Origin: Euborellia annulipes
Lineage: Eukaryota; Arthropoda; Insecta; Dermaptera; Anisolabididae
NCBI GenBank assembly: GCA_023213315.1
Contig: JAKCPI010002713.1
Span: 1 to 64,000, forward strand
Direction of reading: 5' to 3'
DNA: 64,000 nt
In this document: positions 11,104 to 21,859 of the stretch, one piece after another
How the letters are laid out: every line of letters begins with the position of its first letter
How positions within the stretch are numbered: the first letter of the stretch is position 1
Translations under genes and position numbers: made by a program
Notes under the pieces: generated by a model
The model's database searches: none
What the model was told of the DNA's origin: nothing
The model's input: only the letters and a program-made list of their open reading frames with translations

Positions 11104-11593
11104 ATTAAAAATATGCATAGGGCTAAGGAAGGCTTGTGCGAAGTGGAGTTTGATTTCCCTCTTACAATTAGTATTTTCGGTTGGAGGGAAACGTTTACAT
11201 TCTTGAGGAATTTATTATGTAAATTTGGATTTACTATCCCTTTATTGTTTTAAAATTAATAAATTTTATTTAGTTCATATGATATGACACCTTTTAATAT
11301 ATTACTTCAAATGGTTTGTAGTTATTTTCAGGTGCAGGATGGAGCGCTGAAGATGGGATTGAAGAAATATTTTTCAATTCATTTGCAGAGACTTTTATTA
11401 GGCTAACGAGGATACATCCTTTTTTTTTTTTTTTTTTTTTTTAACCCCCTTTTTCTCCTCCCCCCCCCCCACTTGGATACATCCTTAATAACCGGAAAAT
11501 AACTACTAACAATTTGAATTAAATTAATGAATTTTTATGTCTAACACTCTTTCTGTTTGAATGTAAGAGCTGGGCTCACAATTGCACAGATAT

Positions 11594-12030
11594 TTTATGT
11601 CTGTGGGGCTGAACAGGCCGGCCCGTCGCACTGTCTGACGCCTGTTGAAAATAGGATTGCGCAAAATAATTGATTAATCGATTATTCATTTATTATTTCG
11701 TTAAAAAATAATCTATTATTAAAAAAAAATATTATAATAAAAAAAAATAAATAAATAATCGATTATTTCGATCATTTTCGGGAAATATGCGTTTGAAAAG
11801 ATGGGATGAGATTCGTATGCTAAAAAAAAAAACGTCAAATGATTTTCACGAGAGGGAAAAATGGAAATTTTACCAGAGGGAAAAATTATTTTTTTCATAA
11901 TCGAACACCCCTAGTTGAAAATATAGAAAGAAAGAGACTCACATGCAAAGAACACAAGTACTGCCAGTCCCATCTAGGGCAGCTCGTGGTCGCCATCCAC
12001 GTACCCACAAGATGTCGGCCTGAACTAGTG
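11594..12030 (-). mobile_element. (GAA)-tail SINE-like retroposon, split by a MITE
   Basis: The two parts (11594-11651 and 11922-12030) match, on the minus strand, the complete copy at 39126-39358: GGCGACCACGAGCTGCCC in the head and the CGTCAGAC...GTGCGACGGGCC block. A 262-bp hAT MITE interrupts it. The 3' end with the GAAGAAG tail is missing. Confidence 0.7.
11652..11913. mobile_element. hAT-type MITE inside a SINE, 8-bp target duplication
   Basis: The ends TAGGATTGCGC and (inverted) TAGGGGTGTTCG are flanked by GTTGAAAA on both sides (11644-11651 and 11914-11921). Subterminal ATTAATCGATTA motifs are typical of a hAT MITE. The duplicated bases lie within SINE sequence, so the SINE was there first. 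Confidence 0.82.
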
Positions 12031-12365
12031 TATTTTTGAATTGTATATTTTGGCATATAGCCCTATAGGCTATATGTTATATTTATATCCAAAATAACCT
12101 CAATAGCCGGAAGGGAATAAGTTGAAAAAAAACTCCTTCTTACGTAATACTTGAATGTATCCTAAGAAGGGTGATTGCAATGAATTTGTTAAAAAAAATT
12201 CTTTTAAAAAAACACCTCTATATTTGAATAGCCCCTTAAATGCTCAGTAATATTTGACCCTAAAACAAATTAAATGAGGAAAAAAAAACATGCAAAATTC
12301 GGTCCTTAATATAATATTATAAATTTTCCCTAGGTGATATTGAAATCTATATTGAGCAATGCAGT

Positions 12366-12391
12366 TGATGATGATGATGATGATGATGATG
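12366..12391 (+). repeat. (GAT)n microsatellite
   Basis: About eight uninterrupted GAT units. A similar (CAT)n run lies near 61889-61908. Confidence 0.95.
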
Positions 12392-12984
12392 GAATGGGAT
12401 GGGAATTGAAGCGACGCCCAGGGAGCATTGACGAACAATACACTTCCCTACAGGGGGGCTCACCTCGCTCCTCTATATTTTAAGTTCGTGCGAAGTGGCC
12501 TATGACCCAAAAATAGAGAGAGAAAGAGAACGATGATTGCCAACAAAAAATAAAATTGTGTCAAAAACAATAATGCCAATCAATCGAGATCTGGTGGGGC
12601 ATGAGACTTTAGTAAGAAATTTTATTTCGAAATTTAAAAAAAATATATAAGATAGAAATTCAAGGGGAAACAAAATTGTTCTCCAAATAATAGATCATTA
12701 TTATGCATGCATGCATGCCCTCTCGCTATTTAATTATAACCTTCTCTCACTTTGTACCAACATGAAAAGGAAATTATTTAAAATATTTTTTCTATTAGGC
12801 TCTGGTGATTATTGTAATTTTAATAATTTTTTTTTTTTTTAAACAAATAATCATTAAGATATTTATTTTTTTGAAGGTTAGTTATTTTGATTTAATACAT
12901 CAAGTTTGAATTCATTTAAGTACTAAAATAAAATTTCATTAAAATTTAACATGAAATCTTCAAACAGGGTTTATCAGATTAGAA

Positions 12985-13092
12985 ATTTTTCAGTCTATTT
13001 CGACTTCTAGGCCATTTAGACTCCGTTTCTATTAATTTCAATCGATTGGTAGGCAATTGAAATAAATTTTCCTCGCTTGGGACGGGACGGGC
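12985..13092 (-). mobile_element. Truncated SINE body lacking its tRNA head
   Basis: The minus strand carries the shared SINE core (GTCTAAATGGCCTAGAAGTCG). It reads from the CCCGTCCCAAGCG head junction onwards, matching the copy at 7455-7621. The tRNA-like head is absent at 13093. Confidence 0.6.
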
Positions 13093-13220
13093 CTGAATAT
13101 TATATAGTTTTTTTATTGTATATTCTGAAACTAGACGTTCTCCCGAGTAGAATGATATGTCACACTCTATATCTGAATTTGTTTTTAATATTTTTAATTA
13201 GATAATTTAAAATTGCACTT

Positions 13221-14020
13221 GGAGCATCTCTAATTACCATATACAGTGTATTTGTATGGTAAAAATGGAAATTAATTAAAATTTAACAATGAATTTAAGA
13301 ATTAAATAAATAAATTAATTAAATTTATTATTTATTAAATTTTAACTTAATTAAAGATTAATTTTAAATCCCGCTAATATTTGTTATTAAATTGTCCTAC
13401 TTAAGCCGATTGAGTTTTTTTGCGCTGAAGCCTTTATAATTTGGAGCTTAGCAGGAGACACGCAAAGAAAGCTCATTGAGAGACCATTTAAGGTCATTGA
13501 TCGTGACTCGATTTAGTAAATATATACAGATAAATATGACAAGTTTTTTTTTTTTTTTTTATTCTTAAGAGATAGACACCCTGTAGCAGTAGTTTTTTAA
13601 TTGATTGCGTATTAATTTCTTTTTCAAGGTACTGGTAGAAAAAAAAAGATAATTCTTCTCGGAATCCGTTTGAACATTTTTACAATCTAGTCTCAGATCG
13701 GTGATTTTCTTTAACTCTTATCAATCTGCCCATCATCATTTCATTTGCAATCGGGCAGCTGCTACGTCAATTTCCTAATCCCAGCACGGAGAAATATTTA
13801 GAGTGGAATCCATATCTGATTTTAGAAGGATTCAAACAAAATTTCGATTAAAATAAAAATTTCAAATATTTGTGGGATTTAAGAAGAGATTAATTAATTC
13901 GAAAATTCTACAATTTAAATGATATTTGATATATTTAAATCTCGCATTATTTGATTAAATTTGATTAAATTAAATTTTAATTGCCCTTTTTTTACCATAT
14001 ATGGTAATTAGCGATGCTCT
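13221..14020. mobile_element. Inverted-repeat element with 23-bp termini
   Basis: GGAGCATCTCTAATTACCAT at 13221 and its inverse at 13998-14020 match at 21 of 23 positions. Subterminal AATTAATTAAAATTT blocks are also mirrored. There is no coding sequence. The middle (13400-13800) is less AT-rich and may be captured DNA. The outer ends and target duplication are not certain. Confidence 0.65.
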
Positions 14021-15228
14021 AATGCCATGCATCGTTTGACATTTATGCTCTCTTTACTAAGTGTGTTAAACTAAAGCGTCTCTTAAATAACTTGTTATTT
14101 TGAACCGAATATTTTAATCATGGAATAGTAAAGAAAGAATTTTATAAAGGAAATGAACGTTGTAAATTTTAGTGATATTCTGGTGATTTTTGATAAAATT
14201 GACAGATGTTAATAATAATAATTTTGTTTATTATTTGAATATTCTTAAATTAAATTAATTACATATTGTTTATAAATATTAATTAATTTCAGAAAAATAT
14301 GAAAATAGAAAACAAAATATTGTTTCATGATTATAATTTTTTATTTAAATAAATAAGGAAAGAAATTGAACACCAAATTATACCTCTTTAGAAAATTATC
14401 TATTAAATTATATTTAAATATAAAAAATATAATAGAAAATCGCAATGTTAATAATAATTAGTTCATTGGTGAGTCCTGTTGTTAGGTAAAATTTTTTTAA
14501 AATAAATTAAACATGTATAGTATATAGGGCTATATCGTTTTGTCTTATATTATATCTGTGTGACAAGTAAGAAGTTTTATTTTATATTCTCTTGCAAGAG
14601 ACATGCAAGTTCATCTGCATATCTTGGCAAAATATAAAAAAAAAAATATATATACGGGGTATATATATTTTATATTACATATTTTATTATTTCAAAAATC
14701 CCAAAATCCTTTATTTCCATAATATTTAGATCATCTTCGAAAATAGAGTTCATATTTTTCATGTTTTTTATAAAAAAAAAATCTAGATCGAATAAAAAAA
14801 TGTATTATTATAGATAATTAATATTATATTATCAATATAATCTGGAACAGATGTCATTTATTTAGAAATTGTTTTTTAGGTTAAGCATACGCTAAGCCCC
14901 CGAATTCAAGGGCTTAGATTTAAGTAAAGATTTAGACTTTAAGTTTGACTTTGCAAGCGGTACAACGAAATTTGAAAGTTATATTCTTTTAGGTTAATCA
15001 ATGTTAACTCATACGGTGCAATTGGGCATAAGTGCAATTTAAAATATTCTTTTTTAACATCTTTGCAACAAATTGAGATATAAGGTGTGATATATCATTT
15101 TAATCGGGAAAACGTCTACTTTCAGAATATTAATAAAAAACCTAGTTTATCTTAGAAAAAAAAATTGAATTATCCAAACACATAACCTAATCAGTATAAT
15201 GTAAAACCCAATAGAACTCATGATGAAA
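14021..15228. other. AT-rich non-coding stretch
   Basis: More than a kilobase of low-complexity AT DNA. No splice-flanked open frames, repeats with readable ends, or RNA genes were seen. Confidence 0.5.
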
Positions 15229-15330
15229 TAAGGAAACTAGAGTTTTCTTTCTTGGTCAAAAAGTGACAGGTGGTATGTTCTTCGGTATAATTATTTTTGT
15301 TCAAGAAAGAAAACACTAGTTCCCTTATTT
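15229..15330. repeat. Short palindrome
   Basis: GAAACTAGAGTTTTCTTTCT near 15233 is mirrored by AGAAAGAAAACACTAGTTCC near 15304-15325, with a centre of about 45 bp. It is hairpin-forming and non-coding. Confidence 0.6.
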
Positions 15331-15440
15331 TATCTGTATAAATTTGGACCGCATCTACCATTTTATCAGAACTAATAATGTAGTAAGCAATAAAGAAAAG
15401 AGCGAATGCAGCTGTTTATTTCGTTTATTAGTCATCAAGC

Positions 15441-15472
15441 CGACGTTTCGGTCAGATATACCACCATCCTCA
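15441..15472 (-). ncRNA. Hammerhead-like motif, weak stem II
   Basis: Minus strand: CTGAGGA (15466-15472 inverted), then TGGT...GACC and GAAACGTC. Stem II has only three clear pairs. A partner on the plus strand at 15567 has CTGAGGATGGTGGTA but lacks GAAAC, so this element is decayed. Confidence 0.42.
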
Positions 15473-16204
15473 GGAATCTAACCTTAACTCCCATGGTCCT
15501 TATTAAATGGCAATAAATAATTGCGCCATTCGACTTTTTGAGGAATTGTCTTGGCACGCTTGAGCCCTGAGGATGGTGGTACGGATTCAGAAAGAAGATA
15601 AATAAAAAACTATTTAATTTCTTTTAAGTTAATTTTTCTTTTCCATCTCGCTGTACATTTTTGCATTAGCCTCTAAAGTGTGGAGTTGTCGTGTGGGGTT
15701 CGTATTTTTTAATACAATAGTGAAGGCCATCTGTTTGCATCAACCAGACGAGGTCCTTTATTTGAATTTTCAGACATTTTCGGCCCTGAGAGGGCTGTAA
15801 AAAATTTATAAAATTCATACATATTGTGGGGGTGGCCTCAAAAGTCATTTATTCCTACGTCGTCGGCAATCTCCAGGAAATGAAGAAGATGCACGAGTTT
15901 AAACATGTATAAATAATAAATATTTAATATAATAGATATAATAAAACCCGCGGGTGAGGTCGAAGTAATAAAAAATCAGACATTGCAGAGAAAAAAAAAT
16001 ACATTTTATCATTCTTCATAAATATTTATTTTGACAAGTGACATAACTTTTATCTCTACAGAAGCTGCTGTTTAAACAATCGGTGGCTCTTGAGGGTATT
16101 CTCCAATAATGGGTAGGGTTGCCACCTTTTTTTGCAAATAAAGTACAGTGGTGATTAAAAGTAAGAAAAAAGTACATAGAATCAACAAAAAGTATCATTT
16201 ATTT

Positions 16205-17000
16205 TTTACTTTCTCTTACCTATGTATATATGTAATATATATATAGAGAGAAAGTATTGGATTCATGTCAAAAATTCGATGTCGAGATTTTGATGGATAT
16301 ACACGTTTTGAGGTCCTCTGAATCCAAAAAAGTGGTTTTCGCGACATGGCTTGTCTGTCTGTGTATGTGTGTGTGTTCAATTTTAAGCATGAAGGAATTG
16401 AGCTATGAGGTTGAAATTTTATATTTAAGTTAGGCAACCCCCTGAGGCGTGAAAATAAGCTTTTAATCAAAATCGGCCAAAGATTGAATAACAGCCTCTT
16501 TACGACCAGCGGTGTTTGCGCGAATACGATCATCGGGCCGTATTTTTTCGAAGACGATGATGGAGCAACGACAACAATCAATGGTGAGCGTTATTCGAGC
16601 CATGATAACGCATTTTGTGATGCCCATTATTCGTGAATGACTTCTGGTTTCAACAGGACGGGGCTACATGCCATACAGCTCGAGCAACAATCAATTTATT
16701 GCGACCATTGTTCCCCGGGCGATTGATATCGAAAAAAGGTGATTTTGACTGGCCACCGAGATCACCAGATTTGACGCCATCAGACTTTTATTTGTGGGGT
16801 TATTTGAAATCCAAGGTATTTGAAATCTTCTGAAGACCACTTTACTCTTGTACTTCATAGAGAAGATAGGGGAAATGGTTGTCATGGTAACAAAATATAA
16901 ATATTTTCCCATTCATATAAATTTTACATCTTGAATTCTAATATATCGGCGGAAACTAAATAATTAATATGTCGACACGAAAAATCTGGTGTGAGGCAGG
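16205..17000 (+). mobile_element. mariner-family element copy with internal transposase fragment
   Basis: The left arm (TACTTTCTCTTACCTATGTA...GTCAAAAATTCGATGTCGAG) and right arm (CACTTTACTCTTGTACTTCA...TCGACACGAAAAATCTGGTG) match copies at 40202-40690 and 47485-47970. Between the arms those copies have non-coding DNA, while this one holds a transposase piece (16529-16833). The same family borders the second transposase piece at 18568-18812, so I infer the arms belong to a mariner-type element. Confidence 0.6.
16529..16833 (+). pseudogene. mariner-type transposase, C-terminal DDE fragment
   Basis: Translation shows IIGPYFFED, then after a frameshift near 16600 a RAMITHF block, and after another near 16630 the segment FWFQQDGATCHTARAT and DWPPRSPDLTPSDFYLWGYL. 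The QDGA and SPDLTPSDFYLW motifs are hallmarks of Tc1/mariner-superfamily transposases and carry the second and third catalytic acidic residues. The first catalytic Asp region and the N-terminal helix-turn-helix are absent. Two frame breaks make it non-functional. It ends at a TGA within sequence shared with the right arm of the host element. Confidence 0.85.
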
Positions 17001-17316
17001 TCTTACAATTGAATAAATGTGATATCATAAGTGTCGAGTCCAAATGCAAAATAAAACAAACAACAAATCAATTTCATTCTTCCTTTGTCCCCATGACCTC
17101 CCGTGATTGGAACAAGCTCCCTGCGTCTATCTTCCCCAAAACCTACAATCTTCAGACTTTCAAGTCTAACCTCAACAGGCATCTTCTCAGTTGCCGCAGT
17201 TGAGTTTCCCCTTTATGCTTCTCCTTTTGTTTTTATTTTCTTCCTGGCTGCATGTGACTATTGGTCATTATAGGTCTTCGGACCTTATGCACCCATTCCA
17301 AAAAAAAAAAAAAAAG
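16991..17316 (+). pseudogene. 5'-truncated LINE: reverse-transcriptase ORF end, 3' UTR and poly-A
   Basis: The open frame ends with SFVPMTSRDWNKLPASIFPK and a FKSNLNRHLL tail, a pattern typical of the last ~50 residues of non-LTR retrotransposon ORF2 (Jockey/CR1-like). The stop at 17201-17203 is followed by a short T-rich 3' UTR and a 15-base poly-A at about 17300-17316. Catalytic reverse-transcriptase motifs are missing, as expected of a 5'-truncated copy. The 5' junction lies at the end of the mariner-family arm near 17000. Clade assignment is uncertain. Confidence 0.75.
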
Positions 17317-17763
17317 GGAAATTATTCTTTTTAGAGTGATTCTTTCTCTTCTTCTTCTTTTCAATCTGGACCAATAAATCTTTTAGAGTGTGTGTGAGAG
17401 GGAGGGGAGAGATTGTTATCATGATTGTGGATTAAATTCAACCGCCACTCCTTTCTTGCAAGAGAGATGCCGTCAGAGTAGTTGACATCACAAAAAAAAA
17501 AACGTTCATTTGAATAGAAATTAATTGACCACCGAGTCATTTGTTTTTAATCCGACTATGAAATTTTAATTGAGTGTTTATTTTAAGAGGTGATGATAAT
17601 CACCCGGAAGATATGGATGACGTTTACACTGTGACGAACGATATTTCAAAACCAAAAAGTATCGAATCAAATATGAGGCCCGAGGACTACTTTGCCTGCT
17701 ATTAGATGAGGTAAAAAAAAAAAGACTTAATTCGGACAAACAATTATTTATTTACAATGACTA

Positions 17764-17793
17764 CGTTTCGGGAATTACACGTTATATTCTCAG
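17764..17793 (-). ncRNA. Degenerate hammerhead-like motif
   Basis: Minus strand CTGAGAA ... CCC then GAAACGTAG. The G8 position of the core is changed to A and stem II is poor. Listed because it fits the recurring pattern, but likely inactive. Confidence 0.3.
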
Positions 17794-18137
17794 GACTTTA
17801 AAATACAATACAATATCATTTCAAAGGAAGAAAAGAGAAAAAGAGGCACACTTGTAAAGGTCGTAAAAAAATTGTGCCACCTGCATTCGTGAACAAAGTC
17901 CAACAACAAAATTCTTGTTTGAAAATGTATTTTGGAATTCAGCTCATCATATGTCCAAACTATTAGATTGATTCATAATTATTCGCTGTTTATATTGGCG
18001 CGCTTTTTGTTTTGAAAAATTAACTAGAGGCCCGGGGGGGGGGAACTAGATACGTAGGGCTTATAGCTGGTAGTTCAATCAGGATAGGTGAAAAGAAGAA
18101 GAAAATTCGCAGCTAGTTATATTTAATTATTTTTATT

Positions 18138-18190
18138 CCCATTATGTTGACGTTTCGACCCCGGTTGAGATCATCCTCAGAACAGATGGG
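18138..18190 (-). ncRNA. Hammerhead-ribozyme-like motif, best-folded copy
   Basis: On the minus strand: stem I CCCAT and TGTT before CTGAGGA, stem II GATCTC-AACC-GGGGTC, then GAAAC, cleavage-type GTC, and AACA plus ATGGG closing stem I. All conserved core bases are present. Stem II uses G-U pairs where the mirror copy has Watson-Crick pairs. Stem III is the bare palindrome ACGU, as in dimer-forming hammerheads of Penelope-like elements. Confidence 0.72.
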
Positions 18191-18389
18191 TGTTAAATAT
18201 GTATAAATTATATAATTCAATCATATATCATTCATAGAACTTGAAGAGATAGAAATATGAATATAAATAAATTATATTAGTTAAAATACAATTGAAAATT
18301 AAGTGGTCAAGAGAGACGATGGTCACGTCGCAAGATATTGTATCTCTTCAAGTTCTATGAATGATATATGATTGAATTATATAATTTAC

Positions 18390-18441
18390 ACATTTATTCT
18401 GAGGATGATCCCAACCGGGATCGAAACGTCAACATAATGGG
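18390..18441 (+). ncRNA. Hammerhead-ribozyme-like motif, mirror copy
   Basis: CTGAGGA (18399-18405), a perfect 6-bp stem II GATCCC-AACC-GGGATC, GAAAC (18423-18427) and GTC (18428-18430). Stem I is weaker (TT/AA next to the core). The core is intact. Confidence 0.68.
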
Positions 18442-18567
18442 AATAAAAATAATTAAATATAACTAGCTGCGAATTTCCTTCTTTATTCTTTTCACCTATC
18501 CTTAAAAATGAACCTTTCATTTACTTTTTTTGCCAGAAAAATATTCTTCCCTGTTCAATTGATGAAA

Positions 18568-18812
18568 ATGAGTGTCGAAAATCATATTCATATTCGTCAT
18601 ATTATGCTTGACCACTACGAAAAAGGATGGAAGGAGAAGTCATTTAGCGATCTCAATCATCTTTTTGGCGAAGGAACAATAAGCGAAAGACAATGTCGGG
18701 TGTAGTTTTCCCGCGGTGACACCAGCTCCAGGAAGAGGTCGACCATCGGATTTCGATGATTAGGCAGCCGTGGAAGGGGACGAAAACATGCTGGCCGAAC
18801 TTGTACTCTTTG
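18568..18812 (+). pseudogene. mariner transposase, N-terminal helix-turn-helix fragment
   Basis: The frame reads HIRHIMLDHYEKGWKEKSF and FGEGTISERQCRV, matching the HTH_48-type start of mariner transposases. It is then interrupted by a stop at 18703-18705, a frame change, and a TPAPGRGRPSDFDD linker with another stop after it. The GRPSDFD segment is the typical linker between helix-turn-helix and DDE domain. The catalytic domain is absent. Downstream sequence (18813-18960) matches an inverted arm of the same mariner family that surrounds the DDE fragment at 16529-16833. Confidence 0.85.
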
Positions 18813-19361
18813 TCCGATTTTTTGTAAAATCTTATTTTCACGCCCCAAGGGGGTACGTAAACTTGAATATAAAATTTCATTCCTCTAGCACTTTTCATTC
18901 TAGTGATTTTTTGACTACACACACAATAATTTTGTGAAACTCGTAAAACGTGTATTTCCATCAAAATCAGAAAGTAAAAAATATGATTGAATTTATTTAT
19001 TCACTACCAAATAAATTCCCTTTCTCCCCCACGAACAGTATTTTTGAATATTTAAATAGATAAGATAAAAGAGAAACAGTTATGATTAATTTTATAAAAG
19101 GCTTAAAAAATTAATAAAGATAAAAATCAATCTTTTTTTTTTCTGTTAGCAATAATCGATACTTGTCCTCTCTCTCTCTCTTGATCTGATTGATCTCAAT
19201 AGCAAGTTGATGGAGAGAGAGAGGCGGGGCGGGGTCCATTTGTATGCCTGAGGGACCCCCTCTCACTCTAACACACACACACATTAAATAATTCCCTCAA
19301 AGAAGCAAGAACATTTGTTTATTTTGATTTAGAATCAAAATTTTAACCATTTGCTGACAAA

Positions 19362-20196
19362 TAGGGACACGAAAAAATATCGATACTTACTGGTATCGAT
19401 ACTTTTGTTTCGATACTAGTACTTTTTTACTCGATACTTTTCGTACTTTACTCATATGAGTACTTGATTGCCGGTATCGAATGAGTATTACTCATTCAAA
19501 TATAAATTTTTTTTTAAAGTTTTTTCAGCAGAACATGTAGACTTTAAACATTACATAAATATTTTAATCACGATTCTGCAAAGATTATCGTATATATTTT
19601 TAATTTTTCTTTTTTTTTCACTCGTCTTCTTTTATAACAGAAGATCCAAATCTTTTGTTTTTTTTTCTTTATGAATAGAAAGTGGATATATAACACAAAG
19701 TTGAATATTTGTGGAATAGAATTTATTTCATCATGTTTCTAATAATTAATTACTAATAATGGAAAATTTGATACTTTTTAATAAAAAACCCTTTAATATA
19801 ATAACGTTAAATGCTCAAATATCAAAAAATTTAAAAGGCAAATTATAAATTCTAAACTAATTGGATAGACTTATCTTTGGCGAAGTCCGTATTTTGATTG
19901 AGAAAGCCTCCGAAAAAGAAAAATATTCACTCAGGGCGACCACGCTAGCAAGCTGCGAATCACCTCGTCTTTCTGATGTTCATTACTCTGAATACAGTGA
20001 CATATATCTTACTGATCTTCCCGTCTACCCCTAACTCGACGATAGGAGCCTAATATGCCGAAAAGTCTTAAAAAAAAGAAAAAATACTCATACCTAAAAA
20101 AATACTCGATACTTAGTGGTATCGATACTTTTCTTCCGATACTTTCCTTTCGTTACCGTACAAGTATCGATACTTTTTTTCGATACCGTATCCCTA
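19362..20196. mobile_element. 835-bp hAT-type element with 8-bp target duplication
   Basis: The ends TAGGGACACG and, inverted, TAGGGATACG are flanked by CTGACAAA on both sides (19354-19361 and 20197-20204). Repeated TATCGATACTT motifs lie near both ends and may be transposase-binding sites. The interior is T-rich with no recognisable transposase. Confidence 0.88.
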
Positions 20197-20301
20197 CTGA
20201 CAAATTCATTGGAAAAAGATCTATAATTAAATCATAATATAGCCCTATAGGCCAGGAAAAAAATTTGTCGATTTGACATGGAATGACTCATATATTATAT
20301 T

Positions 20302-20420
20302 CATAAATAACGGGTATCGTCAGTCTTATATGGATGGCCTAATTGCCGAAAAGTCTGTGTGCATGTGTGTGTGAGTGTGAAAAATAGTTTGTTTGTTTTT
20401 TTTTAAAAAAAAAAAAAAAA
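20302..20420 (+). mobile_element. 5'-truncated SINE fragment
   Basis: Carries the SINE core (CAGTCTTATATGG...ATTGCCGAAAAGTCTG), the (TG)n-rich segment and an A-rich tail. It is directly followed by a longer copy of the same family. Confidence 0.6.
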
Positions 20421-20423
20421 TAC

Positions 20424-20610
20424 AGGCAGTCCGATGATTTTATTTAAGCCAATTGGATACCAAATGGCTTAAATAAGAATGCCTGGACCCCATATATGTA
20501 TATTAAATCAATAACGGTTATCGTAAACGTCTTATATGGCCTGAGTTGCCGAAAAGACAGTGTGAATGTGTGTGTGAATGTGAGAGTGAATGATAAAAAA
20601 AGTGTGAATG

Positions 20611-20646
<36 letters not shown>

Positions 20647-20683
20647 AATAAATAAATAAATAAAAAAAAAAAAAAAAAAAAAT
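20424..20683 (+). mobile_element. SINE copy lacking its tRNA head
   Basis: It begins inside the element at CAGGCAGTCCGATG, directly after the head/body junction seen in the full copy at 27811-28090. It contains the core GTCTTATATGGCCTGAGTTG, a (TG)n segment and a 70-base A-rich tail with (AAAT)n. Confidence 0.7.
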
Positions 20684-20990
20684 TGAAAATTTCTCCACTG
20701 GAAAGCATTGGGTTTTCTATCTCTCTCATTATGAAAAAAACCAAAGCTAATTTATTACTATAACAATTAAATCTCTCGAATGAAAAATTATTAAACTTGT
20801 ATAATTTATAAAAATCACTATTTTAAATTTAAATTTTTAATTCAATTTTTTTTAATTAACAATTTTAATAATTTTTCATTTGTGAGATTTAATTGTTAAC
20901 CTAATTAATTAGTTTTGGGTTTTTTCATAATGAGAGAGATAGAAAACCCAATGCTTTCCAGTGGGGAAATTTTCAAAAAAAATTTTGAAC
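20684..20990. repeat. Inverted repeat
   Basis: ATTTCTCCACTGGAAAGCAT near 20690 is mirrored by ATGCTTTCCAGTGGGGAAAT near 20950-20975, with more than 60 bp of arm around an AT-rich centre. A related palindrome lies at 23140-23545 and fragments lie near 10620 and 60370. Confidence 0.7.
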
Positions 20991-21682
20991 CTCCTCAAAT
21001 GAAAATTTGGAGTTGGGTTGAGTTGGAGATATGGACAAGGCTTTTATTAAGGATCTCTCCTCCAGCTATTATCAACGTTGTTTTGGACACGACAATCACT
21101 TTCCGCACCCCCTCAATTCCGTCATAAGAAATAACTTTTAATCGCCCTGCATATTTCTTCTACTGCGTTTTTATTGACCCACTCCATCACACTAAATATT
21201 TTTGTATATAACGGCATTCTTCCAAACAAAAATTTTTTTTTAAGAGACCCAAATTAGAGGGCGTCCAAAGGAGCACAATAAAAAAAAAACACTTTCTCTC
21301 TTTCTTAACTGTACAGTAGATAGATAGCCGGCGCGCGAGCGAAAGAGATCATTTTATAATTTAATTTAGATTTGTTGTGTTGTTGTTGTTGTTGTTGTTA
21401 CACTTGAATATCGTTAATCAAATTATTCAGAGTTATGTAAAAGAAATCTCGGAATGATCAATCAATGTGTGGTAGAAGTTCTTAATGTGCCATCGATTTG
21501 TCAGACATCATTTATTATTCAATTGGAAATAGAGGCGTCAGTGTTAGCGCCTCTGGCGAACAGAGAGGGAGGGGCAGATAACAATCTCGTGGCCAAATTA
21601 CAGATCTAACGTATCAAAAAAAAAAAAAAAAAATTAAGAAATTATTGAGAAAAAGAGAAAGAAATAGAATTCACCGTTGAAA

Positions 21683-21856
21683 CATTCATAAATTTATTTA
21701 AATTCTCATCTAATTATAAATAAATAAATAACACTAGGTTAAGTTTCAAAATGTTTTTATTTTTAGCTTTGTGTCATAGCTCTGAAAATGACGTCGGAAT
21801 GCGCATAAACTTAACCTAGTGTTATTTATTTTTCTATAATTAAATGAGAATTTAAG
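21683..21856. repeat. Inverted repeat with AACACTAGGTTAAG arms
   Basis: AATAACACTAGGTTAAGTTT (21728) is mirrored by AAACTTAACCTAGTGTTATT (21808). The arms extend through AAATTCTCATCTAATTATA. It is a MITE-like hairpin. Confidence 0.65.
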
Positions 21857-21859
21857 AAT

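Larger units (their letters stand above)
18081..18503. mobile_element. 423-bp palindromic element with two head-to-head hammerhead-like motifs
   Basis: The outer ends (AGGATAGGTGAAAAGAAGAA and its mirror near 18475-18503) and the inner blocks (CATAGAACTTGAAGAGATA at 18235 mirrored at 18340) show that nearly the whole unit is an inverted repeat with a small centre. Each arm holds a well-folded hammerhead-like motif. No protein is encoded. Confidence 0.8.
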
